64,000 bases of DNA from Corynebacterium pseudokroppenstedtii (GCF_019754945.1 NZ_JAEUWU010000001.1:372001-436000); one strand, 5' to 3'. Shown: positions 20,384 through 29,583, counted from the stretch's first letter. Numbers and translations are program-made. The notes: a model not told the origin generated them from the sequence alone.

Positions 20384-20449
20384 AGAACTAAAGCCCCACG
20401 AATCAATAATGAGCACGACGCCCGGTTACTCGTGGGGCTTTTCAGTTCT
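20384..20449. terminator. Bidirectional terminator
   Basis: AGCCCCACGA (20392-20401) pairs exactly with TCGTGGGGCT (20430-20439). An outer AGAACT/AGTTCT pair (20384-20389 with 20444-20449) extends the stem across a small bulge. T-rich sequence flanks the hairpin on both strands. It separates the convergent membrane protein gene and the DUF349 gene. Confidence 0.8.
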
Positions 20450-20486
20450 CTGCGTGCTGGTTATTGCATCCGTCGCCCGTCGCTAA

Positions 20487-21809
20487 TTAGTCCACTGCCT
20501 GCTGAGCAGTCTGAGCCCATTGCGCCCACTGTTCGGCTTGAGCCCGAAGGTCTGCGGCTTTCTTGTTGTTCCCAGCTTTTTCAGCGCTGTCCGCTGCCGC
20601 TGAAAGCTCATTGACTTTAGCCTCAAACTGGGCGACGCGAGCCTGCCGTTCGGGATCAGTCTTCCGCCATTGCTCATTCTCGACGTCGCTGACCCGATTC
20701 TCGAGCGCACGGATCTTATCCTCGAACTCGCGGACACGACCCCGCGGCACGTATCCGATGCTTTCCCACTGCGATTGCAATTCACGAAGAGCTTTCTTAG
20801 CAGCGTCCAAGTTCTCCTCAGGGTTAATCTTGTCGCTGTACTGCTCTATGAGCTGGTCTTTCTTCTCAGCGTTGGATTCATACTCACGGTCTTTAGCCTC
20901 ATTAACGGCCTTCCGTGCCGAGAAGAACGTGTCTTGGGCGTGACGGAAGCGCTTCCACAGCTTGTCATCGATACCACGTGGTGCACGGCCAGCAGCTTTC
21001 CACTCCGTCATAAGGTCGCGGAACTGACGCGCGGTGTCTCTCCACTCCGTCGAATCCTGGATCTTCTCCGCCCGTTCGCAGATATCTTCCTTGAGGCGAC
21101 GGGCCTCATCGCGCTTCCGATCCAACTCGGCAAAATGCGCGCCGCGGCGCTGAGAAAACTGCTCACGAGCAGCAGAGAAACGCTTCCACAGCGCATCATC
21201 AGTTTTCCGGTCGATACCGTGGATGCTCTTCCACTCGTTCAGCATCTCGCGCAGACGATCGCCGGATTCTTTCCACTCCGTCGAATCCGAACCAATGCGC
21301 TCAGCCTCGTCGATAAGCTTTTCACGTTGGGCAATCGCGTTCTCCCGGCGCTGTTTCTTTTCAGTTTCGGCCTGTTCAGCGACGGTGTAGCTGTCGTCGA
21401 TAATTGAACTGAGCTGATCATTAAGGCCATCGACATCACCGAGAGCAGCTGAATCGGCGACTTTAGCCTGTAGTTCCTCGGCGGACTTGCGAGTGTTGGC
21501 AGCCTCTTCGGGGTGGGTGTGGAGACGTACGCGGAGGATATCCGCCTCAGTTTGCAGGCTCTCGAAGTGCTTGCCGAAGAAAGCGAACCCTTCGCTCTTC
21601 GAGCCAGCTTTCCACTCACCGATAGCGCGCTCACCGTCACGAGTGATTAGCCAGACTGTTCCATCATCGTCGATACGCCCGTGGTCTTCGGGGTTGTTTG
21701 TCCGACGTGGCGGTGTCGTCGTCGCTGCATGGCCAGACATGGATGCCGGTGTGGGATGAGCGCCTCGGGGTCCAGGGATAGGCGCTGAAGGGACCGAAGA
21801 AGTAGTCAT
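20487..21809 (-). CDS. DUF349 repeat protein
   Basis: A 440-residue, highly charged helical protein with several DUF349 units, each with a conserved Trp in a W-K-x-hydrophobic context (TEWKESGDRLREMLNEWKSI, then ALWKRFSAAREQFSQRR, DKLWKRFRHAQDTFFSARK). The start is ATG 21809 (MTTSSVPSAP). A TTG further upstream at 21866 is less likely. The N-terminal 50 residues are Pro/Thr-rich and disordered. Equivalent genes sit beside miaB/miaA in mycobacteria (Rv2731 type). The molecular role is not established. Confidence 0.85.
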   Translation of the reverse strand: MTTSSVPSAPIPGPRGAHPTPASMSGHAATTTPPRRTNNPEDHGRIDDDGTVWLITRDGERAIGEWKAGSKSEGFAFFGKHFESLQTEADILRVRLHTHPEEAANTRKSAEELQAKVADSAALGDVDGLNDQLSSIIDDSYTVAEQAETEKKQRRENAIAQREKLIDEAERIGSDSTEWKESGDRLREMLNEWKSIHGIDRKTDDALWKRFSAAREQFSQRRGAHFAELDRKRDEARRLKEDICERAEKIQDSTEWRDTARQFRDLMTEWKAAGRAPRGIDDKLWKRFRHAQDTFFSARKAVNEAKDREYESNAEKKDQLIEQYSDKINPEENLDAAKKALRELQSQWESIGYVPRGRVREFEDKIRALENRVSDVENEQWRKTDPERQARVAQFEAKVNELSAAADSAEKAGNNKKAADLRAQAEQWAQWAQTAQQAVD

Positions 21810-21910
21810 GGGCCGGTGTTCCTCACTCTTTCTTTCTTTGCCGCGCGGCACGGCTGCCAAACACAATCCACTGTTTAGACTGCACGACTTCCCGCCGAGA
21901 GTCTACCCGT

Positions 21911-21916
21911 TAGGGT
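21911..21916 (+). promoter_or_regulatory. -10 element for a leaderless message
   Basis: TAGGGT ends six bases before the GTG start at 21923, and no ribosome-binding site is present. This spacing is the usual signature of a leaderless actinobacterial transcript. Confidence 0.5.
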
Positions 21917-21922
21917 AGTGAT

Positions 21923-22768
21923 GTGACCCATTCCCACTCGGCTTCACCGGCTTCGTCGACCACACCCGCGTCGCATCGACGACCCGATCCAACAGATATC
22001 TCCGACGCCAAGTCTGGGACGCACTGGGAACGCATTGTCGCGCTTCTGCCGCCAACTCCTCTGCTTATCCCCGAAGCGACTGGTCACGCCAAGTACCCGG
22101 CACAACTCCGCACAGAAATTGACCGTGCCCGGCAGTGGATGCTCCCTACCGACGGGCCCATCACTATTGCTTTCCACCCCGACGATTCCATGGCGACGTG
22201 TCACGTCGGGTCTCTCAAGGCATGGGGAATTGACGTGAACGTGGGAGCTGGAACGTACTTGCCCGATCTTGTTTTGCGGGCTCTTCTTCGACGGTGGGGA
22301 TACGATGGTGAGATCGTTAGCGTAGACATTCACGACGCGCAGTTTCTCGCCGACGATGGGTCGCTGCTGGATGGGCCACTTCTAATTGCCGCCGACGGGG
22401 GAGCGGGACTTCACCCCGACGCTCCTTTAGGCGACGTCCCCGAAGCGTGGGCCCTCGAGGAGCAGCTTCGGCGCTTCGTTATCGATCCCGTGACTCAGGC
22501 GTCGGCACCATTGTTTGACGTGGCTGCTGCAGCGGATTGCGGGATTGACCCGGAACCGTGGATCGCCTGGGCTGACTTTTGTCGATCCCACCCTTCCAGT
22601 GTGAGTACTCTGTATCACTGGTCCTCCATCGATGACCGCGCCGATACCGCCGCCGAGCAACACGATGATCCGCGCACACACGACGGCCCACCCGCGCAGG
22701 ATAGCCCGCCAGCCTATGGAGGAATAGGTTTCCATTGTGGCGTATGGCAGCTCACCACCGTGATGTAG
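21923..22768 (+). CDS. Conserved hypothetical protein upstream of miaA
   Basis: A 281-residue protein with no motif I can name. The central part (about 35-205) looks like a compact alpha/beta domain ([61 protein letters not shown]), with repeated short Gly/Asp turns. The last 60 residues are Asp/Pro/His-rich and probably disordered. The position directly before miaA-dapF matches an alanine-rich conserved protein in mycobacteria (Rv2728c type). GTG 21923 is supported by the -10 element described at 21911. The 3' end overlaps the miaA start region. Confidence 0.75.
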   Translation: MTHSHSASPASSTTPASHRRPDPTDISDAKSGTHWERIVALLPPTPLLIPEATGHAKYPAQLRTEIDRARQWMLPTDGPITIAFHPDDSMATCHVGSLKAWGIDVNVGAGTYLPDLVLRALLRRWGYDGEIVSVDIHDAQFLADDGSLLDGPLLIAADGGAGLHPDAPLGDVPEAWALEEQLRRFVIDPVTQASAPLFDVAAAADCGIDPEPWIAWADFCRSHPSSVSTLYHWSSIDDRADTAAEQHDDPRTHDGPPAQDSPPAYGGIGFHCGVWQLTTVM

Positions 22769-23703
22769 AACAGGATGATAACGTGCCCGCATCTCTGCCT
22801 TTCCCCGTGGCCATCGTCGGCCCCACAGCGTCGGGCAAGTCGGCGTTGGGTCTTGCTCTCGCGCACCGCTATGACGGAGAGATCGTCAACGTCGATTCCA
22901 TGCAGCTCTATCGCGGTATGGATATCGGCACGGCAAAACTGACTCCTGAAGAGCGCGAGGGCATCCCGCATCATCAGCTCGATAAACTTGATGTCACCCA
23001 GCGGGCGAGCGTCGCACAATATCAACGATCTGCCGTCGACGATGTTGAAAACATCCGTTCACGAGGGAAAACGCCAATTTTGGTGGGTGGCTCCATGCTG
23101 TATGTCCAATCGCTCGTCGATGATTGGCAGTTCCCGCCTACCGACCCCACAGTTCGGGCTAAATGGCAACAGCGCCTCGACGACATAGGTGTTCTACAGC
23201 TGCACAAGGAACTTGCTGCTATTGACCCAGCGGCTGCCGACATTATCGAAGTCAATGATCCGCGTCGGACTGTCCGCGCCCTGGAAGTCATCGAATTAAC
23301 GGGGAAGCCGTTCGCGGCATCGCAGCCACCCATCAACGCGCCAGCACGATGGGGAACACTCATCATCGGATTACGAACATCATCAGAGTGGTTGAACCCG
23401 CGAATAGCATTACGCACCCACACCATGTTCGACCGGGGCCTCATCGACGAAGTCGACGGCCTCACCCAGCAAGGGCTCATTGCACAGTCCACCGCTGGGC
23501 GAGCGATCGGATACTCCCAAGTACTTGCCATGCTGGCCGGCGACATGACAACCGACGACGCCATATCGTCCACCATCACAGGAACCCGTCGCTATGTCAG
23601 ACGACAGCGCTCCTGGTTCCGTCGCGACCCACGAACCCACTGGATCGACGCGGCCGGGGACACCGTCAGCGAAGCCACGTCGATCATCGACAACCACGTC
23701 TAG
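22735..23703 (+). CDS. miaA: tRNA dimethylallyltransferase MiaA
   Basis: Adds a dimethylallyl group to A37 of tRNA, the substrate for MiaB. P-loop GPTASGKS at about 31-38, [17 protein letters not shown] and the DxR-type [16 protein letters not shown] block identify it, with [11 protein letters not shown] near the C-terminus. TTG 22735 has a strong GGAGGAA ten bases upstream, and the frame overlaps the previous gene by 34 bases. GTG 22783, with CAGGAT ahead of it, would give a shorter N-terminus closer to the family norm. Confidence 0.93.
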   Translation: MWRMAAHHRDVEQDDNVPASLPFPVAIVGPTASGKSALGLALAHRYDGEIVNVDSMQLYRGMDIGTAKLTPEEREGIPHHQLDKLDVTQRASVAQYQRSAVDDVENIRSRGKTPILVGGSMLYVQSLVDDWQFPPTDPTVRAKWQQRLDDIGVLQLHKELAAIDPAAADIIEVNDPRRTVRALEVIELTGKPFAASQPPINAPARWGTLIIGLRTSSEWLNPRIALRTHTMFDRGLIDEVDGLTQQGLIAQSTAGRAIGYSQVLAMLAGDMTTDDAISSTITGTRRYVRRQRSWFRRDPRTHWIDAAGDTVSEATSIIDNHV

Positions 23704-23712
23704 AATGGCCCC

Positions 23713-24693
23713 ATGCCCGAACAGACAACCCCCTTCAGTAAAGGCCACGGCACAGAGAATGATTTCATCCTCCTGCCAGACTTCGACGCCGATATCGACC
23801 TCGACCCAGCGCTCGTCCGGGTTTTATGTGATCGACGCGCCGGGTTGGGAGCTGACGGCGTGATCCGCATTGCTCGCACCGAAGCCTTGATCGATAAAGG
23901 CATCATTGCACGAGAGGCTGTTGGTGAGTCCGGCGATGGGGCGCCAGAAGATACACCCGAGTGGTTCATGGATTACCGCAATGCCGATGGGTCGATCGCT
24001 GAAATGTGTGGAAATGGCTCTCGCGTATTTGGGCACTATCTATTCGCGCATCACCTCGTGAGTGATCCGCCGAAGTTTTCGATTGGCACGCGAGCAGGAG
24101 TGAAGCGCTTGACCGTCGTCAACCCCTCACAAGCGACTGACTCATCAGCACGGATCGCCGTCGATATGGGCCGTGTGGGCATTATTGGTCAGTCCGTAGC
24201 TGCATTTGATCGACAGAGGTTTGCCGGTGTGGGAATTGATGTAGGTAACCCCCATTTAGCATGTGTTATTCCCGATCTTGACGACGCTGGTCTGCGCGAG
24301 CGTCCTCTTCACCTCAAGCCTGTTCTCGACGAGGAGTTCTTCCCGCACGGAGCCAATGTCGAGGTTCTCACTCCTCTTCGCGCGGATGAAAGCCGTGATG
24401 GTGATGGCATGGTCTCGATGCGCGTCCATGAGCGCGGGTCGGGGGAGACGCGATCATGCGGGACGGGAACGGTCGCGGCAGCAGTGGCGGCACTGGCTGA
24501 CCGAGGTCAGGTCGACGGCACGGTCCGCGTCGTCGTTCCTGGTGGCGAGGTCACGGTAACTATCAAAGATGAGCAGGCTACCTTGGAAGGTCCGTCGGTC
24601 GTTGTTGCGTCAGGAACAATTAATATCGACCAGTTGCGTGAATACGCATCGGCGCATTATGCGCCGGCATTGCGTGGGAAAGACGACCTATAG
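23713..24693 (+). CDS. dapF: Diaminopimelate epimerase
   Basis: Converts LL- to meso-diaminopimelate for lysine and peptidoglycan synthesis. Both catalytic Cys are in context (ADGSIAEMCGNGSRVFG and GSGETRSCGTGTVAAA). At 326 residues it is somewhat longer than typical because of an insertion at about 58-75 (KGIIAREAVGESGDGAPEDT). It starts nine bases after miaA. The last 37 bases overlap the 3' end of the convergent gene on the minus strand. Confidence 0.95.
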   Translation: MPEQTTPFSKGHGTENDFILLPDFDADIDLDPALVRVLCDRRAGLGADGVIRIARTEALIDKGIIAREAVGESGDGAPEDTPEWFMDYRNADGSIAEMCGNGSRVFGHYLFAHHLVSDPPKFSIGTRAGVKRLTVVNPSQATDSSARIAVDMGRVGIIGQSVAAFDRQRFAGVGIDVGNPHLACVIPDLDDAGLRERPLHLKPVLDEEFFPHGANVEVLTPLRADESRDGDGMVSMRVHERGSGETRSCGTGTVAAAVAALADRGQVDGTVRVVVPGGEVTVTIKDEQATLEGPSVVVASGTINIDQLREYASAHYAPALRGKDDL

Positions 24694-25322
24694 CTAGAAG
24701 CCCCAGGTGTCCATCCATAGGTGGACGGGCTAGTACGTTTCTGGTTTTCAGGAAGCCGTACCACCGGGCTGTCTACTTGGCTAGCGTACTGTCGAGCCTC
24801 AACCCACGCTTCCTGTAGTTCGCGCGCCATCTCATCGGTTGCTGAGAGGATGTGCTCCAGCATGTGAATGGTGCGTGCGTGAGTAACGACACCCTCAAGA
24901 TCGTCGATAAACAATTCGCTCGACACCCTGGCTTTGTGGAACCGACTAATGATCGGATTCTCCTGGTGAGATTCATCCAAGAGCACGGAATGCGTGGATC
25001 GATCGGTAACAGCCTCGGCTGACGTGCCATTCTGAAATGCTTCCCACTGGTCCAGAACTGCAGTGATGTCTGCAGCTGACAACTCAATGGACTGACGAAC
25101 TTGTTCTTGTTCGGCGGAGAATGTTGACGTTCGTGCGATAACGATGGCGACGACAGCGCACGCGAGAACAAGCCCAAAGCCGAGCCAATGGAAAATAATG
25201 ATCAGACACAGGGCGATAACGGTGAGGATGGTGCTCAGAGAGATAAGACGCCATACCCGGACATCACTGTGAGGTGACGTCAGCGCCGGAACACCATCCT
25301 TATCGGTAGGGGAGCTGGTCAC
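24657..25322 (-). CDS. Two-span membrane protein (function unknown)
   Basis: A 221-residue protein. It has a polar start, two closely spaced hydrophobic spans (about 28-65, VWRLISLSTILTVIALCLII and the following segment), then a soluble helical domain without recognisable motifs. GTG 25322 lies two bases after the stop of the Cys-tail gene, which suggests coupled translation. ATG 25340 is a possible alternative overlapping that gene. The 3' end overlaps dapF. I recall a similar pair of unknown genes beside dapF in other corynebacteria, so it is probably core to the genus. Confidence 0.75.
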   Translation of the reverse strand: MTSSPTDKDGVPALTSPHSDVRVWRLISLSTILTVIALCLIIIFHWLGFGLVLACAVVAIVIARTSTFSAEQEQVRQSIELSAADITAVLDQWEAFQNGTSAEAVTDRSTHSVLLDESHQENPIISRFHKARVSSELFIDDLEGVVTHARTIHMLEHILSATDEMARELQEAWVEARQYASQVDSPVVRLPENQKRTSPSTYGWTPGASSYRSSFPRNAGA

Positions 25323-25324
25323 TT

Positions 25325-26140
25325 TTAATGGCCACCACATCCGCAGCCACCGCAGCCACAGCCGCCGCCTCCGCCACCGCAGCACCCGCCAGCGCTGGTA
25401 TCGGCCGCGACGGACGCTGTGAATAGCACTCGCCCAGCGACAATATTGCCCTTAGTGATGCTCTCGGCGGCAGATTCAGGAAGACACAGATCGACGGGGA
25501 ATGGGGCGTCGACATTGACGTGCCAGAATGATTCGCCCGTGAGTCCATTCGTCCGTTTTTCTGCGGATGTCACGACGAGTGATACGTCACCTGCGGCTGA
25601 CGGCTCGGTATCGCCCGATCCCGCATTGACCACGGCTGCACCGTGCGAGATAACAAAACCGGTCGTTGCTCCGCCGGCGTCGGAGAACGCTTTTTCGTCG
25701 GAGTAGACGTGGGTATCAACACCAAGAGCAGAAAGATTGACCGTTCCCAATTGGGTGGGTTCATCAACCAGAAGCGGACCTTGGGCGAGGTTGGCAGCAA
25801 TGTCACACACAATGCTGCCCTCGTCGTCATGAACGCTGAGCAGCGCCAAGACGTCGGATAACATCGATATTTCTGCTTCGCATTCGGTCAATGCATCGAA
25901 GCCGGCATACGCGGCATACGGTGGGGCGGCAAGGATGAATAACTGTGCTCCACTGGCGTCATTAAACGCGAGCAATTGTCCACCTGATAGTTCACCGGTG
26001 ACAGACAAAGTGCCGGTTGAGTAGGCTTTTTCCAAAAGCTCTTGCCAGGGGACGCCCCCCATTCCAAGTGCTGTGAGCCCCGTGGTGGTGCGTGCTCCCG
26101 CAGTCTGGGAGTCAGCGGGGGTTTCGGTAGGTGTGCTCAT
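25325..26140 (-). CDS. Protein with Cys/Gly/His metallothionein-like tail
   Basis: A 271-residue protein of unknown function. Residues about 25-245 form a soluble domain with few charged runs (for example LAAPPYAAYAGFDALTECEA and NVDAPFPVDLCLPESAAES). The last 20 residues are almost only Gly and Cys, with Cys at 253, 254, 261, 263, 266 and 268 and a terminal His 271. Such a CC-x6-C-x-C-x2-C-x-C-x2-H array looks built for metal binding. There is no signal peptide or lipobox. It is coupled to the two-span membrane protein and divergent from the feoABC operon, which makes a metal-related role plausible but unproven. Confidence 0.78.
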   Translation of the reverse strand: MSTPTETPADSQTAGARTTTGLTALGMGGVPWQELLEKAYSTGTLSVTGELSGGQLLAFNDASGAQLFILAAPPYAAYAGFDALTECEAEISMLSDVLALLSVHDDEGSIVCDIAANLAQGPLLVDEPTQLGTVNLSALGVDTHVYSDEKAFSDAGGATTGFVISHGAAVVNAGSGDTEPSAAGDVSLVVTSAEKRTNGLTGESFWHVNVDAPFPVDLCLPESAAESITKGNIVAGRVLFTASVAADTSAGGCCGGGGGGCGCGGCGCGGH

Positions 26141-26450
26141 AGAAGTCGATTCTAGCTCTCTTATGAATTCAGCCGTTCACGGGTTTGCTCACAGTGTTTG
26201 TTTGTTTCCCTCATTTTTTTGTTTATGCCCGTTTGTGTCGTGCTACCATGAAAACTGTTATAGGCCGAACGGAACCACAATTCTGATAGACCTGGAAATA
26301 AGTTAAGGAAAACCAGACCGAGGACAACCACCCGCAGACCACCCCTCGGTGAGCCTTCCAGATGGCTCCCTCTCTCTGGCAAGTATGGAAATGCGGTCCC
26401 CGTGCACTGTGAAAGGTAGTGCATGGTGCACGCCGATGAGGAGACCTGGA
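26141..26450 (+). promoter_or_regulatory. feo operon upstream region
   Basis: Non-coding gap between the Cys-tail gene and feoA. It holds a T-rich promoter-like stretch near 26200-26225 and a possible DtxR-type operator at 26298-26316 (ATAAGTTAAGGAAAACCAG, 11 of 19 positions of the classical palindrome). Three inverted repeats follow: ACCGAGG/CCTCGGT (26317-26350), CCAG/CTGG, and GCACT/AGTGC (about 26404-26422). These suggest iron control and a structured leader, but none matches a riboswitch family I know. Confidence 0.35.
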
Positions 26451-26735
26451 ATGGGAAAGATTTCCATGAGTCGCTCGGACCGTCACGCAACTACTTCTTC
26501 GCCCGCCATGAGCACTCTTTACGACGTGCCACCAGGACATTCCGCAACAATCGTGGGTTCCGACGTCGATGTCCTTTTTGCTCGTCGACTCCGTGAACTG
26601 GGGTTGCGCGAAGGTACTACCGTTCATGTGGCTCAAAACGCCGCAGGCGGGGGCCGCATCGTGAAGGTTCTTGACGCTCGATACGCGCTCGATGCTTTTA
26701 CTCTCAAGCACATTGCCATCTCGACCTCGTCATAG
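26451..26735 (+). CDS. feoA: Ferrous iron transport accessory protein FeoA
   Basis: A 94-residue SH3-like protein that assists FeoB. The FeoA pattern is clear: MSTLYDVPPGHSATIVG, LFARRLRELGLREGTTVHVA, GGRIVKVLDARYALDAFTLK. I chose ATG 26451 because GAGGAGA (26438-26444) is placed six bases upstream. An upstream in-frame ATG at 26349 lacks such a site and lies inside the structured leader. Followed by feoB after 42 bases. Confidence 0.9.
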   Translation: MGKISMSRSDRHATTSSPAMSTLYDVPPGHSATIVGSDVDVLFARRLRELGLREGTTVHVAQNAAGGGRIVKVLDARYALDAFTLKHIAISTSS

Positions 26736-26777
26736 AGGTCATTTCCCCATGACGGTAGGGGATTCTCGGAGGAAAAA

Positions 26778-29012
26778 ATGAATGACTCTTTAGGTCCTCA
26801 GACGGAGGGCGGTGTCGCAACGTCCAGCACGGCGACGTCCACATCTACCAAGGACCTCACAACACAATTCGCCGACGCACCATCATGTCACTGCGAAAGC
26901 CACGGAACGGCCATGGCTCCGAAGGGCTCACCAGTCATCGCGCTCGTCGGTGCGCCGAATGCCGGCAAGTCAACCTTGTTCAACGCTCTTACCGGCGCGA
27001 AAGCCAAAATGGGCAACTGGCCGGGAACGACCGTCTCGGTGTCTCGCGGTGCATGGAAAGTCAAGAAGGACAAGCACAGCGCTCTCGATCACGCAGATAC
27101 GTGTGATGAGCACGCGGGTTCCGTTCAGGTCGATTCGGCAGATGCATGCCCTCACTGCTCCAGCGAGCACGAGGAGCCGAAGGCAGAAGAATTGACAAAG
27201 GGCGGACACCACTCCGAGACGTCACACGGCTCGGGTGAAACAGTCTATGACGTGATCGATTTTCCGGGTGCTTACTCTCTCGACCCGATGAGCCCTGATG
27301 AAGCTCTCACACGTGAACTCCTTTTGGAACGTGACGTGGAGGAGCGGCCGGATCTGGTCATCGTCGTTGCAGATACCGCCACGATTTCGCGTGGCCTCTA
27401 TCTCGCGGCTCAAGTAGCCGAGCACCCGTATCGTATGGTTGTCGTTCTCACCAAGGGCGATGTTGCGCTAAACCAGGGGTTTGAGATTGACCCTGATGTG
27501 CTGTCGCGGAAGCTTCAGGTTCCCGTCGTAGCGGTCGATCCGCGTAAACGTCGCGTCGGTGAATTGGCATCCGCAGTTGAAAGGCAGCTACAGATGCCTG
27601 CCGATACCGTTCGGCCAATGTGTTGCCAGCACATTCCCGATGAATTAGAGGGGCCGGACCGAGAGCTGGCTGTTTCCGACGCACGTTTCAGCTGGATTGA
27701 CAAAGCCGTCTCGAAGGCAACGATCCATAACGATCACACCCGGTCCGTCTCGGAAAAAATCGACCGCGTTGTTCTTAATCCCATCGCAGGGCCGCTTATT
27801 TTCCTCGCGGCTATGTGGTGCGTCTTTGAAATCACGACGACGGTGGCCGCGCCTCTGCAGGATTGGCTGGATAACTTTTTCAGCGGTCCCGTCAGTGATG
27901 GGGCGACATCCTTACTTCAGGCCTTGGGACTTGACTATCCGTTTGTTCACGGGTTGATTATCGACGGTCTTATCGGTGGCGTGGGAATGGTTCTGACCTT
28001 CGCGCCGCTGATGGCGTTAATGTTCTTGTGCCTGGCTGTGCTGGAGGATTCGGGCTACATGGCTCGTGCCGCAGTAGTTGCGGACCGACTCATGCGAGCG
28101 ATTGGCCTGCCAGGTAAGGCCTTCATCCCGCTGATCGTGGGATTTGGATGCAACGTTCCGGCCATTTCCGCAACACGGGTTTTGGGCAACGCTCGTCAAC
28201 GTATTTTGACTGCTCTGCTTGTGCCGTTCACGTCATGTTCCGCCCGGCTGACCGTGTACGTCATGCTGGCCGCGACCTTCTTCCCCCACAACAGTGGTTC
28301 TGTTGTGTTCGCCATGTACGTCATCTCTATCGCGCTGGTTGTGCTCACAGGGCTGCTGATCAAAAACACTTTGTGGCGGCGTATGGGTTCGGAACCGCTT
28401 GTCATCGACTTGCCGGTGTACCAGTTGCCAGTGCCCCGGTTGGCACTGTCCGCCATGTGGATGCGTTTGAAAGGGTTCCTGCACACGGCTGGCGGGATCA
28501 TCGTCGCGACGGTCATCGTCGTGTGGCTGCTGCAGTCGACTCCCGTCGTCGGCGGTCACAGCTGGGGTGACGACGAACTCGACCCGCAGGATTCGGTCTA
28601 CGGCGCGGTATCGCAAACAGTGGCACCTGTGTTTGCCCCGGCTGGCTTCGATTCCTGGTCGCTGTCCGGTCCGCTGATTACGGGCTTCGTCGCCAAGGAA
28701 GCAGTGATTTCGTCGTGGGCTCAGACATACGCCCTGCAGGACCCGTCGGATGAAGATGCCGTGGACCAGGGGCACTCTGCGCTGGCTCAGGCCATTCGCG
28801 AAGACTTTAACCACTCGTCAGGTGGTCACACGTACCCGGCAGTGTGGGCCTTCATGGTCTTCCTGTTGGCGTACACTCCATGCGTGGCTACACTGGCTGC
28901 CCAAAAGAGAGAAATCGGGTTGAAATGGACGTTGGTGGGGATAGCCATACAGCTGACAGTGGCCTGGGCTTTGGCCGTCATCACGTTCCAGGCACTACGT
29001 CTTTTCTTCTAG
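26778..29012 (+). CDS. feoB: Ferrous iron transporter FeoB with Cys/His-rich insertion
   Basis: GTP-dependent Fe2+ importer of 744 residues. The N-terminal G domain has G1 GAPNAGKS at about 58-65, switch I GNWPGTTVSVSRG, G3 DFPG near 161 and a G4-like TKGD. Two Gate domains with eight or more spans follow, including the conserved GFGCNVPA and the later FVAKEAVISSWAQTYAL. Two oddities: a CHCESHG motif near 36-42 before the G domain, and about 50 extra residues between switch I and G3 (about 97-155) carrying DTCDEHAG, ACPHCSSEHEE and GGHHSETSHG, where ordinary FeoB has only a short strand. GGAGGAAAA precedes ATG 26778. Confidence 0.95.
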   Translation: MNDSLGPQTEGGVATSSTATSTSTKDLTTQFADAPSCHCESHGTAMAPKGSPVIALVGAPNAGKSTLFNALTGAKAKMGNWPGTTVSVSRGAWKVKKDKHSALDHADTCDEHAGSVQVDSADACPHCSSEHEEPKAEELTKGGHHSETSHGSGETVYDVIDFPGAYSLDPMSPDEALTRELLLERDVEERPDLVIVVADTATISRGLYLAAQVAEHPYRMVVVLTKGDVALNQGFEIDPDVLSRKLQVPVVAVDPRKRRVGELASAVERQLQMPADTVRPMCCQHIPDELEGPDRELAVSDARFSWIDKAVSKATIHNDHTRSVSEKIDRVVLNPIAGPLIFLAAMWCVFEITTTVAAPLQDWLDNFFSGPVSDGATSLLQALGLDYPFVHGLIIDGLIGGVGMVLTFAPLMALMFLCLAVLEDSGYMARAAVVADRLMRAIGLPGKAFIPLIVGFGCNVPAISATRVLGNARQRILTALLVPFTSCSARLTVYVMLAATFFPHNSGSVVFAMYVISIALVVLTGLLIKNTLWRRMGSEPLVIDLPVYQLPVPRLALSAMWMRLKGFLHTAGGIIVATVIVVWLLQSTPVVGGHSWGDDELDPQDSVYGAVSQTVAPVFAPAGFDSWSLSGPLITGFVAKEAVISSWAQTYALQDPSDEDAVDQGHSALAQAIREDFNHSSGGHTYPAVWAFMVFLLAYTPCVATLAAQKREIGLKWTLVGIAIQLTVAWALAVITFQALRLFF

Positions 29013-29034
29013 ATCATTTCCTCTACATTGATTC

Positions 29035-29478
29035 GTGAGAGCAGTGATAGCAATGCTGTTTCGTCGAGAACGAGATTTATCGCGACGCCTACCTTCGCGG
29101 GGTGACTCCTCCGGGCGTGCATCGGCATCGTCGGCTTCACAAGGTCCGCTTGCCATGGTTCGTGACGCTATTGCCTCTGGGGCCGTTGACCGGTCACGGA
29201 TCGCTGAAAACACGGGCCTTGCCCGAACTACCGTCGATGCTTCCATCGAGCACCTCGAACGCATGGGCTGGTTAACCAAGAAGCCACTGGGAACATCCTG
29301 CCCCGGCGGGGGATGTTCATCCTGCCCATTGGGTAAGGCCGATGGAGGGGCTGGATGCGGATCGCACATCGGCGGAACGGGTCCGGTTGCGCTGGTCTTA
29401 ACCCGTCGCCCACACTGCTGGCCGGCTGCGTCCACGTCGGCTGTGCCTGAAGCTGTTAGCTCCGCGGGCCGGCACTAG
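29035..29478 (+). CDS. FeoC-like winged-helix protein with Cys cluster
   Basis: Predicted transcriptional or post-translational regulator of the Feo system. Residues about 38-85 form a winged helix-turn-helix (AENTGLARTTVDASIEHLER, then MGWLTKKPLG). Directly after it come Cys 89, 94, 97 and 108 (CPGGGCSSCPLG and AGCGSH), a spacing like the Fe-S-binding wing of FeoC proteins. A fifth Cys lies at 128. GTG 29035 or ATG 29053 is the start. It begins 22 bases after feoB and closes the operon. The assignment rests on fold, Cys pattern and position. Confidence 0.78.
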   Translation: MRAVIAMLFRRERDLSRRLPSRGDSSGRASASSASQGPLAMVRDAIASGAVDRSRIAENTGLARTTVDASIEHLERMGWLTKKPLGTSCPGGGCSSCPLGKADGGAGCGSHIGGTGPVALVLTRRPHCWPAASTSAVPEAVSSAGRH

Positions 29479-29583
29479 GTATAGAGTCGTGACCTGTGTG
29501 GGCATAGTCCATGCACGCCAGGTTCATCAGCCTATAGCGAACGCACTACCGCGTGAGGGCTAGTCGTGAGACACTTGTGAGCA

